Assembly (NCBI RefSeq): GCF_014654205.1 | Contig: NZ_BNAW01000041.1 | Location: 1 to 64,000 of the forward strand | Length of the DNA: 64,000 bases | Origin: Amycolatopsis bullii | GTDB lineage: Bacteria > Actinomycetota > Actinomycetes > Mycobacteriales > Pseudonocardiaceae | Direction: 5' to 3' | Part shown: positions 8,671-16,764 of the stretch, piece by piece | Numbering within the stretch: position 1 is the first letter of the stretch | Layout: every line of letters starts with the position of its first letter | Translations under genes and position numbers: made by a program | Notes under the pieces: generated by a model | Told to the model about the DNA's origin: nothing | The model's input: only the letters and a program-made list of their open reading frames with translations | Databases searched by the model: none

Positions 8671-9600
8671 GTGCCCCCGACGAACAGGAGTACGGACGCG
8701 ATGGTGAGCAGGCCCGTGACCCGGGACGACCGACCCGCACCGAGGCCCGACGCACGACGCCGCGGCCGCCGTGCCCGGCGCTGGGTGATCGCTGTCGCAG
8801 TGTTGATTCTTCTGCTGGTCGGCGCCGATTTCGGAGCCGCCGCGTTCGCCGAGCACATGATTTCGCAGAAGGCCCGGACGCAGCTGCAGCTGAACGACGA
8901 CCCGTCGGTGACGATCCACGGCTTCCCGTTCCTCACCCAGGCGCTCGGCGGTGACTACCGTCACATCAGCGTGTCCGCCGCCGGCCTCCCGGTCGCCGGC
9001 AAGCTGCAGGACGTCGCGGTGAACGCTGAACTCGAGGACGTCACCGCCCCGCTGTCGGACATCACGAACGGCAACACGAAGGCGATCACCATCGGCAAGC
9101 TGACCGGTTCGGTCACCATCAAGGCCGCCGACCTGGCGCGGCTGTCCCCGCTGGACAAGATCAAGGACCTGCGGATCGAGCCGTCGACCACCGAATACGT
9201 CCAGAACGGCGACAGCGGGCAGAGCGAGCCGGCGCCGACCACGACGAAGACCACCGAGGGCCAGCCCGACCAGGACGAGTCGAGCACCGGTGTCCGCATT
9301 TCGGGACACCTTCCGTTCGCGGGCAAGGATCTGGAAATCTTCTGCTTCGCGATGATCGAGGCCGACGCCGCGAAGGGCACGATCAACTTCCTCCCCAAGC
9401 GGCTGCAGTTCGGGAATGACCAGGAGACCACGGTCGTTCCCCAGGCGGTGCAGAAGGCGCTGCTGCCGAACTTCAACGCGTCGATCGGCACGAAGGACCT
9501 GCCCCTGTCGGTCACCCCGACCGGCGTGCGGGTGCAGAGCGGATCGATCACCATCAAGGGCAAGGCGGCGAACGTGTCCTTCGCGGACCTGAGCAAGTAG
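8671..9600 (+). CDS. lmeA: LmeA-family phospholipid-binding protein (DUF2993)
   Basis: LmeA family proteins bind phospholipids in the envelope; in mycobacteria LmeA supports lipomannan elongation. The 309-residue product starts at GTG 8671 behind GGAGG at 8659-8663. A basic N-terminus is followed by one hydrophobic segment (WVIAVAVLILLLVGADFGAA) and then the beta-rich DUF2993 domain to the C-terminus (SGSITIKGKAANVSFADLSK). A linker rich in Thr/Pro/Glu lies near residues 178-200. It is followed 10 bases later by the thioredoxin-like gene. Confidence 0.85.
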   Translation: MPPTNRSTDAMVSRPVTRDDRPAPRPDARRRGRRARRWVIAVAVLILLLVGADFGAAAFAEHMISQKARTQLQLNDDPSVTIHGFPFLTQALGGDYRHISVSAAGLPVAGKLQDVAVNAELEDVTAPLSDITNGNTKAITIGKLTGSVTIKAADLARLSPLDKIKDLRIEPSTTEYVQNGDSGQSEPAPTTTKTTEGQPDQDESSTGVRISGHLPFAGKDLEIFCFAMIEADAAKGTINFLPKRLQFGNDQETTVVPQAVQKALLPNFNASIGTKDLPLSVTPTGVRVQSGSITIKGKAANVSFADLSK

Positions 9601-9610
9601 GGACGGTGCG

Positions 9611-10039
9611 GTGACGGGGCTGTGGGTGCTCGTGGCGACGCTGGTGGCCGCCGCGGCCGTCGGTGCGCTGCTCAAGGCCCGGAACGGCCGGGTGCGGGCC
9701 GCCAAGCCCGCCGCCCGTGAGCTGCCCGCCCCCGTCACCGACGTGCTGGACCCGGCGTCCGCCGTGACGCTGGTCCAGATCTCCACCACCTTCTGCGCGC
9801 CCTGCCGGCACGCGAAGGCGGTGCTCGCGCCGCTGGCCGAGCGCACCGACGGCCTGCACCACGTCGAGCTCGACGTGACGAACCAGCCGGAGGTCGCGCA
9901 GTCGCTGTCCGTGCTGCGGACGCCGACCACGATCGCGCTGACCCCGGACGGCCGGGAGCTGCTGCGCGTCGGCGGCGTCCCGAAGGGCCCGGAACTGCTG
10001 GACGCCCTGCGGCCGCATCTCACGACTCGGACGTCTTGA
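9611..10039 (+). CDS. Membrane-anchored thioredoxin-like protein
   Basis: The 142-residue protein has an N-terminal hydrophobic helix (LWVLVATLVAAAAVGALL) followed by a thioredoxin fold with the redox motif CAPC (in TTFCAPCRHAKAV) and a cis-Pro in LRTPTTIALTP. The position between lmeA and the sulfur operon corresponds to the thioredoxin ThiX neighbourhood of mycobacteria. Likely an envelope-facing or membrane-associated thiol reductant; the partner is unknown. Start GTG 9611 lies close behind lmeA, suggesting co-transcription. Confidence 0.85.
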   Translation: MTGLWVLVATLVAAAAVGALLKARNGRVRAAKPAARELPAPVTDVLDPASAVTLVQISTTFCAPCRHAKAVLAPLAERTDGLHHVELDVTNQPEVAQSLSVLRTPTTIALTPDGRELLRVGGVPKGPELLDALRPHLTTRTS

Positions 10040-10111
10040 CCCGGAATTCTCCCGGATTCCGAGAATCGTCCCAAGGTATGAACGTGGTTCCCACCTTCAG
10101 AGAGCGCTGGG

Positions 10112-10117
10112 TACCCT
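10112..10117 (+). promoter_or_regulatory. -10 element of leaderless sulfur-operon promoter
   Basis: TACCCT ends 7 bases before the GTG of the leader peptide, and TTCCCA lies about 18 bases upstream as a weak -35. The spacing predicts transcription starting at the GTG itself, which is the arrangement reported for Cys-leader peptides in mycobacteria. Confidence 0.55.
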
Positions 10118-10124
10118 CGCACCC

Positions 10125-10223
10125 GTGACCGGGCTGACCAGCTTCTTCTTGACGCAGCGGCGCGCAGTGGACCTCTGCCGCGTCCGCAGCAGCCTGTGTC
10201 GCGTTCAGTCCGACCGGCACTGA
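10125..10223 (+). CDS. Cys-containing leader peptide (Ms5788A-type) upstream of sulfurtransferase operon
   Basis: A 32-residue ORF starting GTG, too short for most gene callers, reads MTGLTSFFLTQRRAVDLCRV at its N-terminus with Cys at positions 18 and 25. Short leaders of this kind with the LTxxRRAVDLCRV core precede sulfurtransferase and sulfate genes in actinobacteria and are thought to sense cysteinyl-tRNA supply through ribosome stalling. Here it lies 81 bp before the DUF4395 gene of the cysA2/sseC operon. Family assignment is from the core motif and position. Confidence 0.8.
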   Translation: MTGLTSFFLTQRRAVDLCRVRSSLCRVQSDRH

Positions 10224-10304
10224 ACTCCCGATCCGGTCCCCGCCAGCCCTGATGCCGCTGACGCGTGCCGTTCGCACGCACCCCTTGCTCCAGCTGGAGG
10301 CACC

Positions 10305-10736
10305 ATGTCCGCCGGACCGGCCGTCGACCCGCGAGGCCCGCGGTTCGCCGCCATCCTGACCACGATCGTGCTCGCGGTCGTCCTGGTCACCGAGTGGTGG
10401 CCACTGCTGGCGATCCAGACCGTCGTCTTCGCCATCGGCGCGTTCATCGGGCTCAAACCGGCGCCGTACTCGCTGGTGTACCGCTATTTGATCGCCCCGC
10501 GCCTCGGTCCCACGACCGAGCGGGAGGACGCGGCGCCGCTGCGGTTCGCCCAGGCCGTCGGGTTCGTGTTCGCCCTGGTCGGCACGGTCGGCTTCGCCGC
10601 CGGGATCACCCCGCTCGGCATCGTCGCGACGGCGTTCGCGCTGTTCGCGGCCTTCCTCAACGCGGCCTTCAACTTCTGCCTGGGCTGCGAAATGTACTTG
10701 CTCATCAAACGCTTCAGCCCCGCCCGCGCGTCCTGA
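10305..10736 (+). CDS. DUF4395 integral membrane protein
   Basis: A 143-residue protein with four predicted membrane segments (for example FAAILTTIVLAVVLVTEWWPLL and a C-terminal segment before the conserved NFCLGCEMY). The CLGC cysteine pair near the C-terminus is characteristic of DUF4395 proteins, which occur beside thioredoxins and rhodaneses and may take part in sulfur or disulfide relay. Start ATG 10305 follows GGAGG by 6 bases. It opens the operon after the Cys leader. Confidence 0.85.
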   Translation: MSAGPAVDPRGPRFAAILTTIVLAVVLVTEWWPLLAIQTVVFAIGAFIGLKPAPYSLVYRYLIAPRLGPTTEREDAAPLRFAQAVGFVFALVGTVGFAAGITPLGIVATAFALFAAFLNAAFNFCLGCEMYLLIKRFSPARAS

Positions 10737-10769
10737 TTGAAGTTCCAACCAGAAAGAGAGTCCAAGTCC

Positions 10770-11606
10770 ATGAGCCGTGAAGACGTCCTGGTCACCACCC
10801 AGTGGGCCGAGGAGAACCTGGACACCCCCGGCGTCGTGTTCGCCGAGGTCGACGAGGACACCACCGCCTACGACGCCGGCCACATCCGGGGCGCGGTGAA
10901 GTTCGACTGGCGGAACGACCTGCAGGACGGGGTGCGCCGCGACTTCGTCTCCAAGGAGGGCTTCGAGAAGCTCCTCTCGGAGAAGGGCATCTCCAACGAC
11001 GACCTCGTGATCCTCTACGGCGGCAACAACAACTGGTTCGCCGCGTACGCGTACTGGTACTTCAAGCTGTACGGCCACGAGAAGGTCAAGCTGCTCGACG
11101 GCGGCCGCAAGAAGTGGGAGCTCGACGGCCGTGAGCTGAACTCCGACGAGGTCAAGCGCGACCGCACCGAGTACAAGGCCCAGGACCAGGACCTGTCGCT
11201 GCGCGCGTTCCGCGACGAGGTCGTCCAGTCGATCGGCTCGAAGAACTTCATCGACGTCCGCTCGCCCGACGAGTTCTCCGGCAAGCTGCTCGCCCCGGCG
11301 CACCTGCCGCAGGAGCAGTCCCAGGTTCCCGGCCACATCCCCGGCGCGCTGAACGTGCCGTGGGCGAAGGTCGCCAACGAGGACGGCACCTTCAAGACCG
11401 AGGAAGAGATCAAGGAGCTGTACAAGGACGAGGGCATCGACGAGGGCAAGGGCACCATCGCCTACTGCCGCATCGGTGAGCGCTCCTCGATCGCGTGGTT
11501 CGCGCTCCACGAGCTGCTGGGCTACCAGGACGTGAAGAACTACGACGGTTCATGGACGGAATACGGCTCGCTCGTCGGCGTGCCGGTCGAGTTGGGAGCC
11601 AAGTGA
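10770..11606 (+). CDS. cysA2: Thiosulfate sulfurtransferase (CysA2-type rhodanese)
   Basis: Transfers sulfane sulfur from thiosulfate to an acceptor such as cyanide or a thiol. The 278-residue protein has two rhodanese domains: an inactive N-terminal one and a C-terminal one with active-site loop YCRIGERSS, where Cys carries the persulfide. ATG 10770 (MSREDVLVTTQW) is preferred to an upstream ATG that would overlap the previous stop; AGAAAGAGAG supplies a weak ribosome-binding site. Stop and start overlap with the next gene as TGATG. Confidence 0.93.
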   Translation: MSREDVLVTTQWAEENLDTPGVVFAEVDEDTTAYDAGHIRGAVKFDWRNDLQDGVRRDFVSKEGFEKLLSEKGISNDDLVILYGGNNNWFAAYAYWYFKLYGHEKVKLLDGGRKKWELDGRELNSDEVKRDRTEYKAQDQDLSLRAFRDEVVQSIGSKNFIDVRSPDEFSGKLLAPAHLPQEQSQVPGHIPGALNVPWAKVANEDGTFKTEEEIKELYKDEGIDEGKGTIAYCRIGERSSIAWFALHELLGYQDVKNYDGSWTEYGSLVGVPVELGAK

Positions 11607-11917
11607 TGGCGGTTGACGACAGCTGCGGCGCACCGGTCCAGGAGGCCACGCCGGCGGACTTCGACACGCGCGGGCAGGTCGTGCTCGCCGGCAAGGTGAC
11701 CGGAGCGGACGGGCCGGTCGGCGGCGCGTTCGTCCGGCTCCTGGACGGCGGCGGCGACTTCACCGGCGAGGTGGTCTCCTCGGCCGACGGCGACTTCCGC
11801 TTCTACGCGGCGCCGGGCGAGTGGACCGTCCGCGCCCTGCACCGCTCCGGCAACGGCGAAGCCTCGGTCACCGCCGAGGGCCCCGGCCTGCACCAGCTGG
11901 CCATCTCCGTCGGCTGA
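11606..11917 (+). CDS. sseC: SseC-type DUF1416 protein
   Basis: A 103-residue protein with a small beta-sandwich DUF1416 fold resembling a carboxypeptidase regulatory-like domain (VLAGKVTGADGPVGGAFVRL and DGDFRFYAAPGEWTVRAL). DUF1416/SseC partners are invariably beside the CysA2 sulfurtransferase in actinobacteria; its role in thiosulfate metabolism is inferred from that linkage. The ATG overlaps the sulfurtransferase stop by one base, so translation is coupled. A Cys-Gly pair lies near the N-terminus (DDSCGAP). Confidence 0.88.
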   Translation: MAVDDSCGAPVQEATPADFDTRGQVVLAGKVTGADGPVGGAFVRLLDGGGDFTGEVVSSADGDFRFYAAPGEWTVRALHRSGNGEASVTAEGPGLHQLAISVG

Positions 11918-11928
11918 GTCGGTTTCCC

Positions 11929-11964
11929 GCGAAGGCCTTCCTGCTCCGGCAGGGAGGCCTTCGC
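11929..11964 (+). terminator. Intrinsic-like hairpin ending the sulfur operon
   Basis: GCGAAGGCCT at 11929-11938 pairs perfectly with AGGCCTTCGC at 11955-11964 around a 16-base interior, 12 bp after the sseC stop. No long T tract follows. Confidence 0.7.
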
Positions 11965-12032
11965 CGCGTTCCGGCCGGGTGACTGTGCTCACCGCGGCGA
12001 CCCTGCGCAGGGCCGTCCGGAGCCGGGCGGAC

Positions 12033-12038
12033 TATTCT
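12033..12038 (+). promoter_or_regulatory. -10 element (TATTCT) for leaderless small membrane gene
   Basis: TATTCT is followed after 6 bases by the GTG of the small membrane protein, predicting a leaderless transcript. Confidence 0.5.
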
Positions 12039-12044
12039 GCGCGT

Positions 12045-12143
12045 GTGGAAGCCTTCTTTACGACTCTGCTGGTCCTCGCCGGCATCGCGATCACCTGGTT
12101 CGCCGTGTACGTCGTCTACCGGCTGTACGCGGACCAGCGCTGA
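12045..12143 (+). CDS. Small single-pass membrane protein (32 aa)
   Basis: This short ORF encodes MEAFFTTLLVLAGIAITWFA followed by a basic, Tyr-rich tail ending YRLYADQR. Nearly the whole product is one transmembrane helix with an inside-positive C-terminus. A -10 element lies 6 bases before the GTG and the nitrobindin gene starts 3 bases after its stop, which supports a real, co-translated gene. Function unknown; I recall no characterised homologue. Confidence 0.6.
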   Translation: MEAFFTTLLVLAGIAITWFAVYVVYRLYADQR

Positions 12144-12146
12144 CCC

Positions 12147-12761
12147 ATGACCGCCAGCGGCGACGAAGCCATCGTGGCAGCGGAGAAGCGCGCGGAAAGC
12201 ACCCGCGACCGCAACCTCCCACTGTGGGACGACCTGCCCATCCCGAACGACACCGCGAACCTGCGTGAGGGACCGAACCTCAACGACGCCTGCCTCGCGC
12301 TGCTGCCGCTCGTCGGCGTCTGGCGTGGTGAGGGCGAGGTCGACTACCCGACCATCGACGGCCCGCGCAAGTTCGCGCAGCAGCTGACGATCTCCCACGA
12401 CGGCCGCCCGTTCCTGATCCACGAGTCCCGGGCGTGGCTGCTGGACGACGAAGGCAACGTCATCCGTCCCGCCGCCCGCGAGTCCGGGTTCTGGCGGCCG
12501 CATGCGGACGACACGATCGAGCTGCTGCTCACCCACAACACCGGCATCGTCGAGCTGTACTACGGCAAGCCGCGCAACCAGACGTCCTGGGAGCTCGGCA
12601 CCGACGCGGTGATCCGCACGGCCACGGCCAAGGACGTCACCGCGGCCCAGCGCCTGTACGGCCTGATCGAAGGCTCCCTCGGCTACGTCGAGGAGCGGGC
12701 CATGGTGGGCCAGGAGATGCAGCCCCACACCTCGGCGCTGCTGCACCGCGTCGTCGGCTGA
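12147..12761 (+). CDS. Nitrobindin-like heme-binding beta-barrel protein (FABP family)
   Basis: A 204-residue DUF1794/THAP4-like beta-barrel. The family signature GxWxGEG appears as GVWRGEG, and strands ESGFWRPHADDTIELLLTHNTGIVEL and a C-terminal His segment (SALLHRVV) are typical. Nitrobindins bind ferric heme and scavenge nitric oxide or peroxynitrite. Equivalent to the Rv0813c position in the conserved gene order. Start ATG 12147 is 3 bases after the small membrane gene. Confidence 0.85.
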   Translation: MTASGDEAIVAAEKRAESTRDRNLPLWDDLPIPNDTANLREGPNLNDACLALLPLVGVWRGEGEVDYPTIDGPRKFAQQLTISHDGRPFLIHESRAWLLDDEGNVIRPAARESGFWRPHADDTIELLLTHNTGIVELYYGKPRNQTSWELGTDAVIRTATAKDVTAAQRLYGLIEGSLGYVEERAMVGQEMQPHTSALLHRVVG

Positions 12762-12765
12762 CGCC

Positions 12766-13362
12766 GTGCGCTGGCGGCGGTGTGGCGAGGACGCCGCCCT
12801 GCTCGACTGCGACTCGCTCGACCAGGCACGGGCCGCTCACGCCACCGTGCTCGCCGCCCGGCCGCCCGGGGTCGTCGACCTGGTGCCGGGCGCGCGCAGC
12901 CTGCTCGTCGTCGGCGGCGTCGCGGCCGTGCGGGCCCTGCTCGAAGACGCCGATCTCGCGCACCCGCCCGCGGGCGAGCCCCGCGAAGTGACCCTCGACG
13001 TCCGCTACGACGGCGAGGACCTGGCCCTGATCGCTGCCGACGGCGGGATCTCGCCCGAGGCCGTCGTCGCGATGCACACCGAAGCCGTCTACACGGTCGC
13101 GTTCACCGGGTTCGCCCCCGGCTTCGGCTACCTGACCGGCCTTCCCCCGCAGCTCCGGCAGCCTCGCCTGGAGTCGCCGCGCACCCGCGTCCCGGCCGGG
13201 TCGGTCGGGCTGGCCGGCGAGTTCACCGGCGTCTACCCGCGGGAGTCGCCCGGCGGCTGGCGGCTGCTCGGGCACACGTCGGCGACGCTGTTCGACCCCC
13301 ACGCGGACCCGCCCGCGTTGTTCGCGCCGGGGGACCGCGTCCGCTTCCGGAACGTCCGATGA
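12766..13362 (+). CDS. pxpB: 5-oxoprolinase subunit PxpB
   Basis: PxpB and PxpC form, with PxpA, an ATP-dependent enzyme that hydrolyses 5-oxoproline to glutamate. The 198-residue product has the KipI/AHS1 motifs HTEAVYTVAFTGFAPGFGYL, followed by LESPRTRVPAGSVGLAG and VYPRESPGGWRLLGHT, all strongly conserved. Start GTG 12766 lies 4 bp after nitrobindin. The stop overlaps the pxpC start by 4 bases (ATGA). Older annotations call these allophanate hydrolase subunit 1; PxpB fits better because no urea carboxylase is nearby. Confidence 0.9.
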   Translation: MRWRRCGEDAALLDCDSLDQARAAHATVLAARPPGVVDLVPGARSLLVVGGVAAVRALLEDADLAHPPAGEPREVTLDVRYDGEDLALIAADGGISPEAVVAMHTEAVYTVAFTGFAPGFGYLTGLPPQLRQPRLESPRTRVPAGSVGLAGEFTGVYPRESPGGWRLLGHTSATLFDPHADPPALFAPGDRVRFRNVR

Positions 13363-14204
13363 GGCGCCTGGAGGTGCTCGACCCCGGGCGGTACGCGCTG
13401 GTCGAGGACCTGGGCCGGCCCGGATACGCCCACCTGGGGGTCGCCCCTTCGGGGGCCCTCGACACGGCGTCGCTGCGGCTCGCGAACCGGCTGGTGGGCA
13501 ACGCCGAGGCCGCCGCCGGGATCGAGGCACTGCTCGGCGGGCTCTCCGTGCGCTTCACGGCCGCGGTGACCGCGGCGGTGACGGGCCCGCCGGTCGACGT
13601 CCGGATCGACGGCCGGTCCACCGGCTCCCATGCGCCGCTGGCGGTGCGCGCGGGGCAGACCCTCACGCTGGGTACGCCTTCCGCGGGCCTGCGCTGCTAC
13701 CTGGCGGTGTCCGGGGGCATCGCGGTGGAGCCGGTGCTGGGCAGCCGCTCCCGGGACGTCCTGTCCGGCATCGGCCCGCCGCCGTTGCGCGCCGGCGACG
13801 TCTTCCCCCTGGGCGAGCCCGGGATTCCCGTCGGTGCGGACGTCGTCGTGCCCGTGCGGGCACCGGGCGAACTCGTGGTGCCGGTGACGCTCGGCCCGCG
13901 CGACGACTGGTTCGACGACCCGGCCGGCGGGCTCTCGGCGGGCTGGACGGTCACGGCCGAGTCGAACCGCGTCGGCCTGCGCCTGGACGGGACGCCACTG
14001 CGCCGGGCCATCGATGGCGAGCTGCCCAGCGAGGGTGTCGTCACCGGCGCGATCCAGGTGCCGCCGAACGGGCTGCCGGTGGTGTTCCTCGCCGACCACC
14101 CGACCACCGGCGGCTATCCGGTCGCCGCCGTGGTCGGAACGGCCGCGTTGAGCGCTCTCGCGCAGGCTCGGCCGGGTACCCGAATCCGCTTCCGGCCTTC
14201 CTGA
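13359..14204 (+). CDS. pxpC: 5-oxoprolinase subunit PxpC
   Basis: The KipA/AHS2 partner of PxpB, 281 residues from ATG 13359. Conserved blocks include DLGRPGYAHLGVAPSGALD and, near the C-terminus, ITGAIQVPPNGLPVVFLADH-like sequence (here VTGAIQVPPNGLPVVFLADH) and TTGGYPVAAVV. The 4-base overlap with pxpB indicates translational coupling of the two subunits. The PxpA (LamB/YcsF) subunit is not in this window and must be encoded elsewhere for an active enzyme. Confidence 0.9.
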   Translation: MRRLEVLDPGRYALVEDLGRPGYAHLGVAPSGALDTASLRLANRLVGNAEAAAGIEALLGGLSVRFTAAVTAAVTGPPVDVRIDGRSTGSHAPLAVRAGQTLTLGTPSAGLRCYLAVSGGIAVEPVLGSRSRDVLSGIGPPPLRAGDVFPLGEPGIPVGADVVVPVRAPGELVVPVTLGPRDDWFDDPAGGLSAGWTVTAESNRVGLRLDGTPLRRAIDGELPSEGVVTGAIQVPPNGLPVVFLADHPTTGGYPVAAVVGTAALSALAQARPGTRIRFRPS

Positions 14205-14296
14205 GCAAGGCGTACCGCCGCGCGGGTGAGACCCGGGTCACCCCGTGCACCCGTCCGGGTAGGGGCCGGAACCTTGTCGCGCCGCCGCCCGTCCTC

Positions 14297-14728
14297 ATGA
14301 GTGTGGAACAGGTGACGATCAGCGGTGGCACGGGTTTCCTCGACGTGAACGCGCGGGCGCGGGCGGAGCTGCCCCAGTCGCTGCGGATCGCGCTGGCCAC
14401 CGGGCAGCTGCGCCGTCCGCTGGCCACCACGCTCGGACCGGTCCTCGACCTGCTCGTCGACGGCGACTACCGGGTGAGCGGCCCGGAGCGGCTGCCGGCC
14501 GACCGGCTGCTCACGCCGACCGACGCCTGGCCGCCGCCGGACGAGTCCCGCGTCGGCTACTACCGCGCCGCCATCCGCACCGGACACCGGCCGGTCGCGG
14601 TGGTGCTGGCCGACGGCGAACGCGAGCTGATCCTCGACGGCCACCACAAGATCGCCGCCTACCGCGCCGAAGAGGTCGCCCCCGCCGTCGTCCGGATCAC
14701 CCAGGGTCAGGCGTATTCGCCTTCGTAG
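14297..14728 (+). CDS. ParB/sulfiredoxin-fold-like protein of unknown function
   Basis: A 143-residue protein whose C-terminal third, ELILDGHHKIAAYRAEEVAP, resembles the DGHHRLxAA loop of ParB-like and Srx-fold domains. The N-terminal part shows no motif I recognise. ATG 14297 follows a 92-bp gap from pxpC, so it may have its own promoter. Its last 22 bases overlap the end of the convergent pabC gene. Function not assignable; the ParB-fold call rests on one motif. Confidence 0.6.
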   Translation: MSVEQVTISGGTGFLDVNARARAELPQSLRIALATGQLRRPLATTLGPVLDLLVDGDYRVSGPERLPADRLLTPTDAWPPPDESRVGYYRAAIRTGHRPVAVVLADGERELILDGHHKIAAYRAEEVAPAVVRITQGQAYSPS

Positions 14729-15555
14729 GCCGCGACGAGCTCGGCGTACACCGCCGCGGAATCGGGCAGCCGCTCGCCGTCGAGCGTGTGCACCCGGGTC
14801 AGCTTGCGGACGCTGGAGGCCATGAACACGCCGTCGCCCTCGACGAGGTCGCGCACGGTCAGCGGCTCCACCTTGACCGCCCAGCCCGCCTTCTCGGCGC
14901 CGCGGAACACCGCGGCCTGGGTGGTGCCCGGCAGGATCCCGATGCTCGACGGCGGCGTGTAGAGCGTCCGCCCCTTCGCGAGCACGACGGTCGAGGTCGG
15001 CCCTTCGAACACCGAACCGTCGGCCGCGGTGAAAATCACATCTTCGGCCCCGCGGCGCCCGGCCTCCCGCACGGCGGCCATGTTCATCGCGTACGACAAC
15101 GGCTTCGCGCCGAGCAGCAGCCAGGGCGCGCGCTCGGCGAGATCCGGCGGGAAACCGCGTTCGAGGGTGATCGCGGCGACGCCGTCGGCACGCGCTTTCA
15201 GCGTCGACGGCGCGACCTCCGAACCGAGCGCGAAACCGGTCGGCACCGCGGCCGGGTCGCCATCGGATCCCCGCGTGTACACCAGTTTCAGCACCATTTC
15301 GGGTCCGCCGGCCCACCTTTCGAGCACCAGCGAAACGACCCGGTCCCAAGCCGCGAGGTCCGGCTCGGGCAGGTCGAGCATGGCCGCCGAACGGGCCAGC
15401 CGCTCGAGGTGCGGCCGCAGTTCCCGGGGCTTGCCGTCGACGACGAGGATCGTCTCGAAGACGCCGTCGCCGCGCAGCAGCCCGAGGTCGTCGACCTTGA
15501 TCTGGGCCGCGTCGGGGTCGGCCGGGGTTCCGTCGAGGAAGACGAGGACGCGCAT
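14707..15555 (-). CDS. pabC: Aminodeoxychorismate lyase / class IV aminotransferase
   Basis: A fold-type IV PLP enzyme of 282 residues; PabC converts aminodeoxychorismate to p-aminobenzoate for folate. Motifs include FLDGTPADP, LLRGDGVFETILV, the catalytic-lysine region LGAKPLSYAMNM and the PLP-phosphate loop EGPTSTVVL with GILPGTTQ. Branched-chain or D-amino-acid aminotransferase activity cannot be excluded by sequence alone. ATG 15555 lies 31 bp from the divergent folate-binding YgfZ gene, and a -10-like TACCGT sits 6 bases before it. The pairing with YgfZ supports a folate link. Confidence 0.82.
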   Translation of the reverse strand: MRVLVFLDGTPADPDAAQIKVDDLGLLRGDGVFETILVVDGKPRELRPHLERLARSAAMLDLPEPDLAAWDRVVSLVLERWAGGPEMVLKLVYTRGSDGDPAAVPTGFALGSEVAPSTLKARADGVAAITLERGFPPDLAERAPWLLLGAKPLSYAMNMAAVREAGRRGAEDVIFTAADGSVFEGPTSTVVLAKGRTLYTPPSSIGILPGTTQAAVFRGAEKAGWAVKVEPLTVRDLVEGDGVFMASSVRKLTRVHTLDGERLPDSAAVYAELVAAYEGEYA

Positions 15556-15561
15556 GGGCAC

Positions 15562-15579
15562 ACGGTACTCACCTAGGCT
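15562..15579. promoter_or_regulatory. Back-to-back -10 elements in the 31-bp pabC/ygfZ intergenic region
   Basis: On the minus strand TACCGT (15567-15562) lies 6 bases from the pabC ATG; on the plus strand TAGGCT (15574-15579) lies 7 bases from the ygfZ ATG. Both spacings predict leaderless transcription, and only 6 bp separate the two -10 hexamers. Confidence 0.5.
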
Positions 15580-15586
15580 GGGTGGT

Positions 15587-16726
15587 ATGCCGTACCGCTC
15601 GCCGCTGCTGGACGTGCCCGGATCGATCCCTCCCCCCGAGTCAGACACTGTGCACCCCGAGGCCGGAGTGCCCTGGCACTGGGGAGACCCCTTCGCGGAG
15701 CAGCGCACGGCCTCGCGCAGCGTGGTCGTGATCGACCGCTCGCACCGCGAGTTCCTCGCCGTGACCGGCGAAGAACGGCTCTCGTGGCTGCACCTGGTGA
15801 TCTCCCAGCACGTGACCGGCCTGGCCGAGGGCTCGGGCACCGAGGCGCTGGTGCTCGACAGCCAGGGCCGCGTCGAGACGCACATGGTGGTCGCGCACCT
15901 CGACGGCACGGTGTACCTCGACTCGGACCCGGGCTCGAAGGTCACCAGTGCGCTGCCCAAGGGCGGCCCGCAGACGCTGCACGAGTACCTCGAGGCGATG
16001 AAGTTCTGGTCCAAGGTGGACATCCGGGACGCGACCGGCGAGCTCGCGCTGCTCACCGTGCTCGGCCCGGACGCCGAACGCGTGCTGAGCGCGGTCGGCG
16101 CCGAAGTCGGCCCGGAGCCGTACGCGGTGGCGGCGTTGCCGGGTGGCGGGTTCGCGCGGCGGATGCCCTGGCCGGGCCGGTGGAGCGTCGACCTGGCGGT
16201 GCCCCGCGCCGCGCTGGTGGACTGGTGGAAGCGGCTGACCGACGCCGGCGCCCGCGCGGCGGGCAGCTGGGTGTTCGACGCGCTGCGTGTCGAGTCGGTG
16301 CGCCCGCGGCTCGGTGTCGACACCGACGACCGCACGATCCCGCACGAGGTGGGCTGGGTCGGCTCGGCCGCGCACGTCGCGAAGGGCTGCTACCGCGGCC
16401 AGGAAACGGTGTCGAAGGTCCACAACGTGGGACGTCCGCCGCGGAACCTGCTCCTGCTGCACCTCGACGGCTCGCCCGAGGTGACCCCGGAGACCGGCGA
16501 CCCGGTGCTGCTCGACGGCCGGACGGTCGGCCGGATCGGCACGGTGATCCAGCACCACGAGCTCGGCCCGATCGCGTTGGCGCTGGTCAAGCGCTCGACG
16601 CCGGTGGGAGCGGAGCTGCTGGCGGGGTCGGAGGACAACCTCGTCCAGGCGGCGATCGACCCCGATTCGGTGCCCGCGGAACAGCCCGCGCCGGGGCGCG
16701 CGGCAGCGGCGCAACTCCGTGGCTGA
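15587..16726 (+). CDS. ygfZ: Folate-binding protein YgfZ (Fe-S cluster maintenance)
   Basis: A GcvT-like protein of 379 residues that uses tetrahydrofolate to maintain certain iron-sulfur enzymes. The diagnostic motif KGCYRGQE is intact (in VAKGCYRGQETVSKV), and the N-terminal glycine-cleavage-T-like fold and C-terminal barrel are present. A Pro/Ala-rich tail of about 20 residues ends the protein. The start ATG 15587 (MPYRSPLLDVPGS) is supported by the -10 element 7 bases upstream. It corresponds to the Rv0811c position. Confidence 0.9.
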   Translation: MPYRSPLLDVPGSIPPPESDTVHPEAGVPWHWGDPFAEQRTASRSVVVIDRSHREFLAVTGEERLSWLHLVISQHVTGLAEGSGTEALVLDSQGRVETHMVVAHLDGTVYLDSDPGSKVTSALPKGGPQTLHEYLEAMKFWSKVDIRDATGELALLTVLGPDAERVLSAVGAEVGPEPYAVAALPGGGFARRMPWPGRWSVDLAVPRAALVDWWKRLTDAGARAAGSWVFDALRVESVRPRLGVDTDDRTIPHEVGWVGSAAHVAKGCYRGQETVSKVHNVGRPPRNLLLLHLDGSPEVTPETGDPVLLDGRTVGRIGTVIQHHELGPIALALVKRSTPVGAELLAGSEDNLVQAAIDPDSVPAEQPAPGRAAAAQLRG

Positions 16727-16764
16727 ACGAAAGCCCCTGACAGCGAGATCACGCTCAACCGGGA

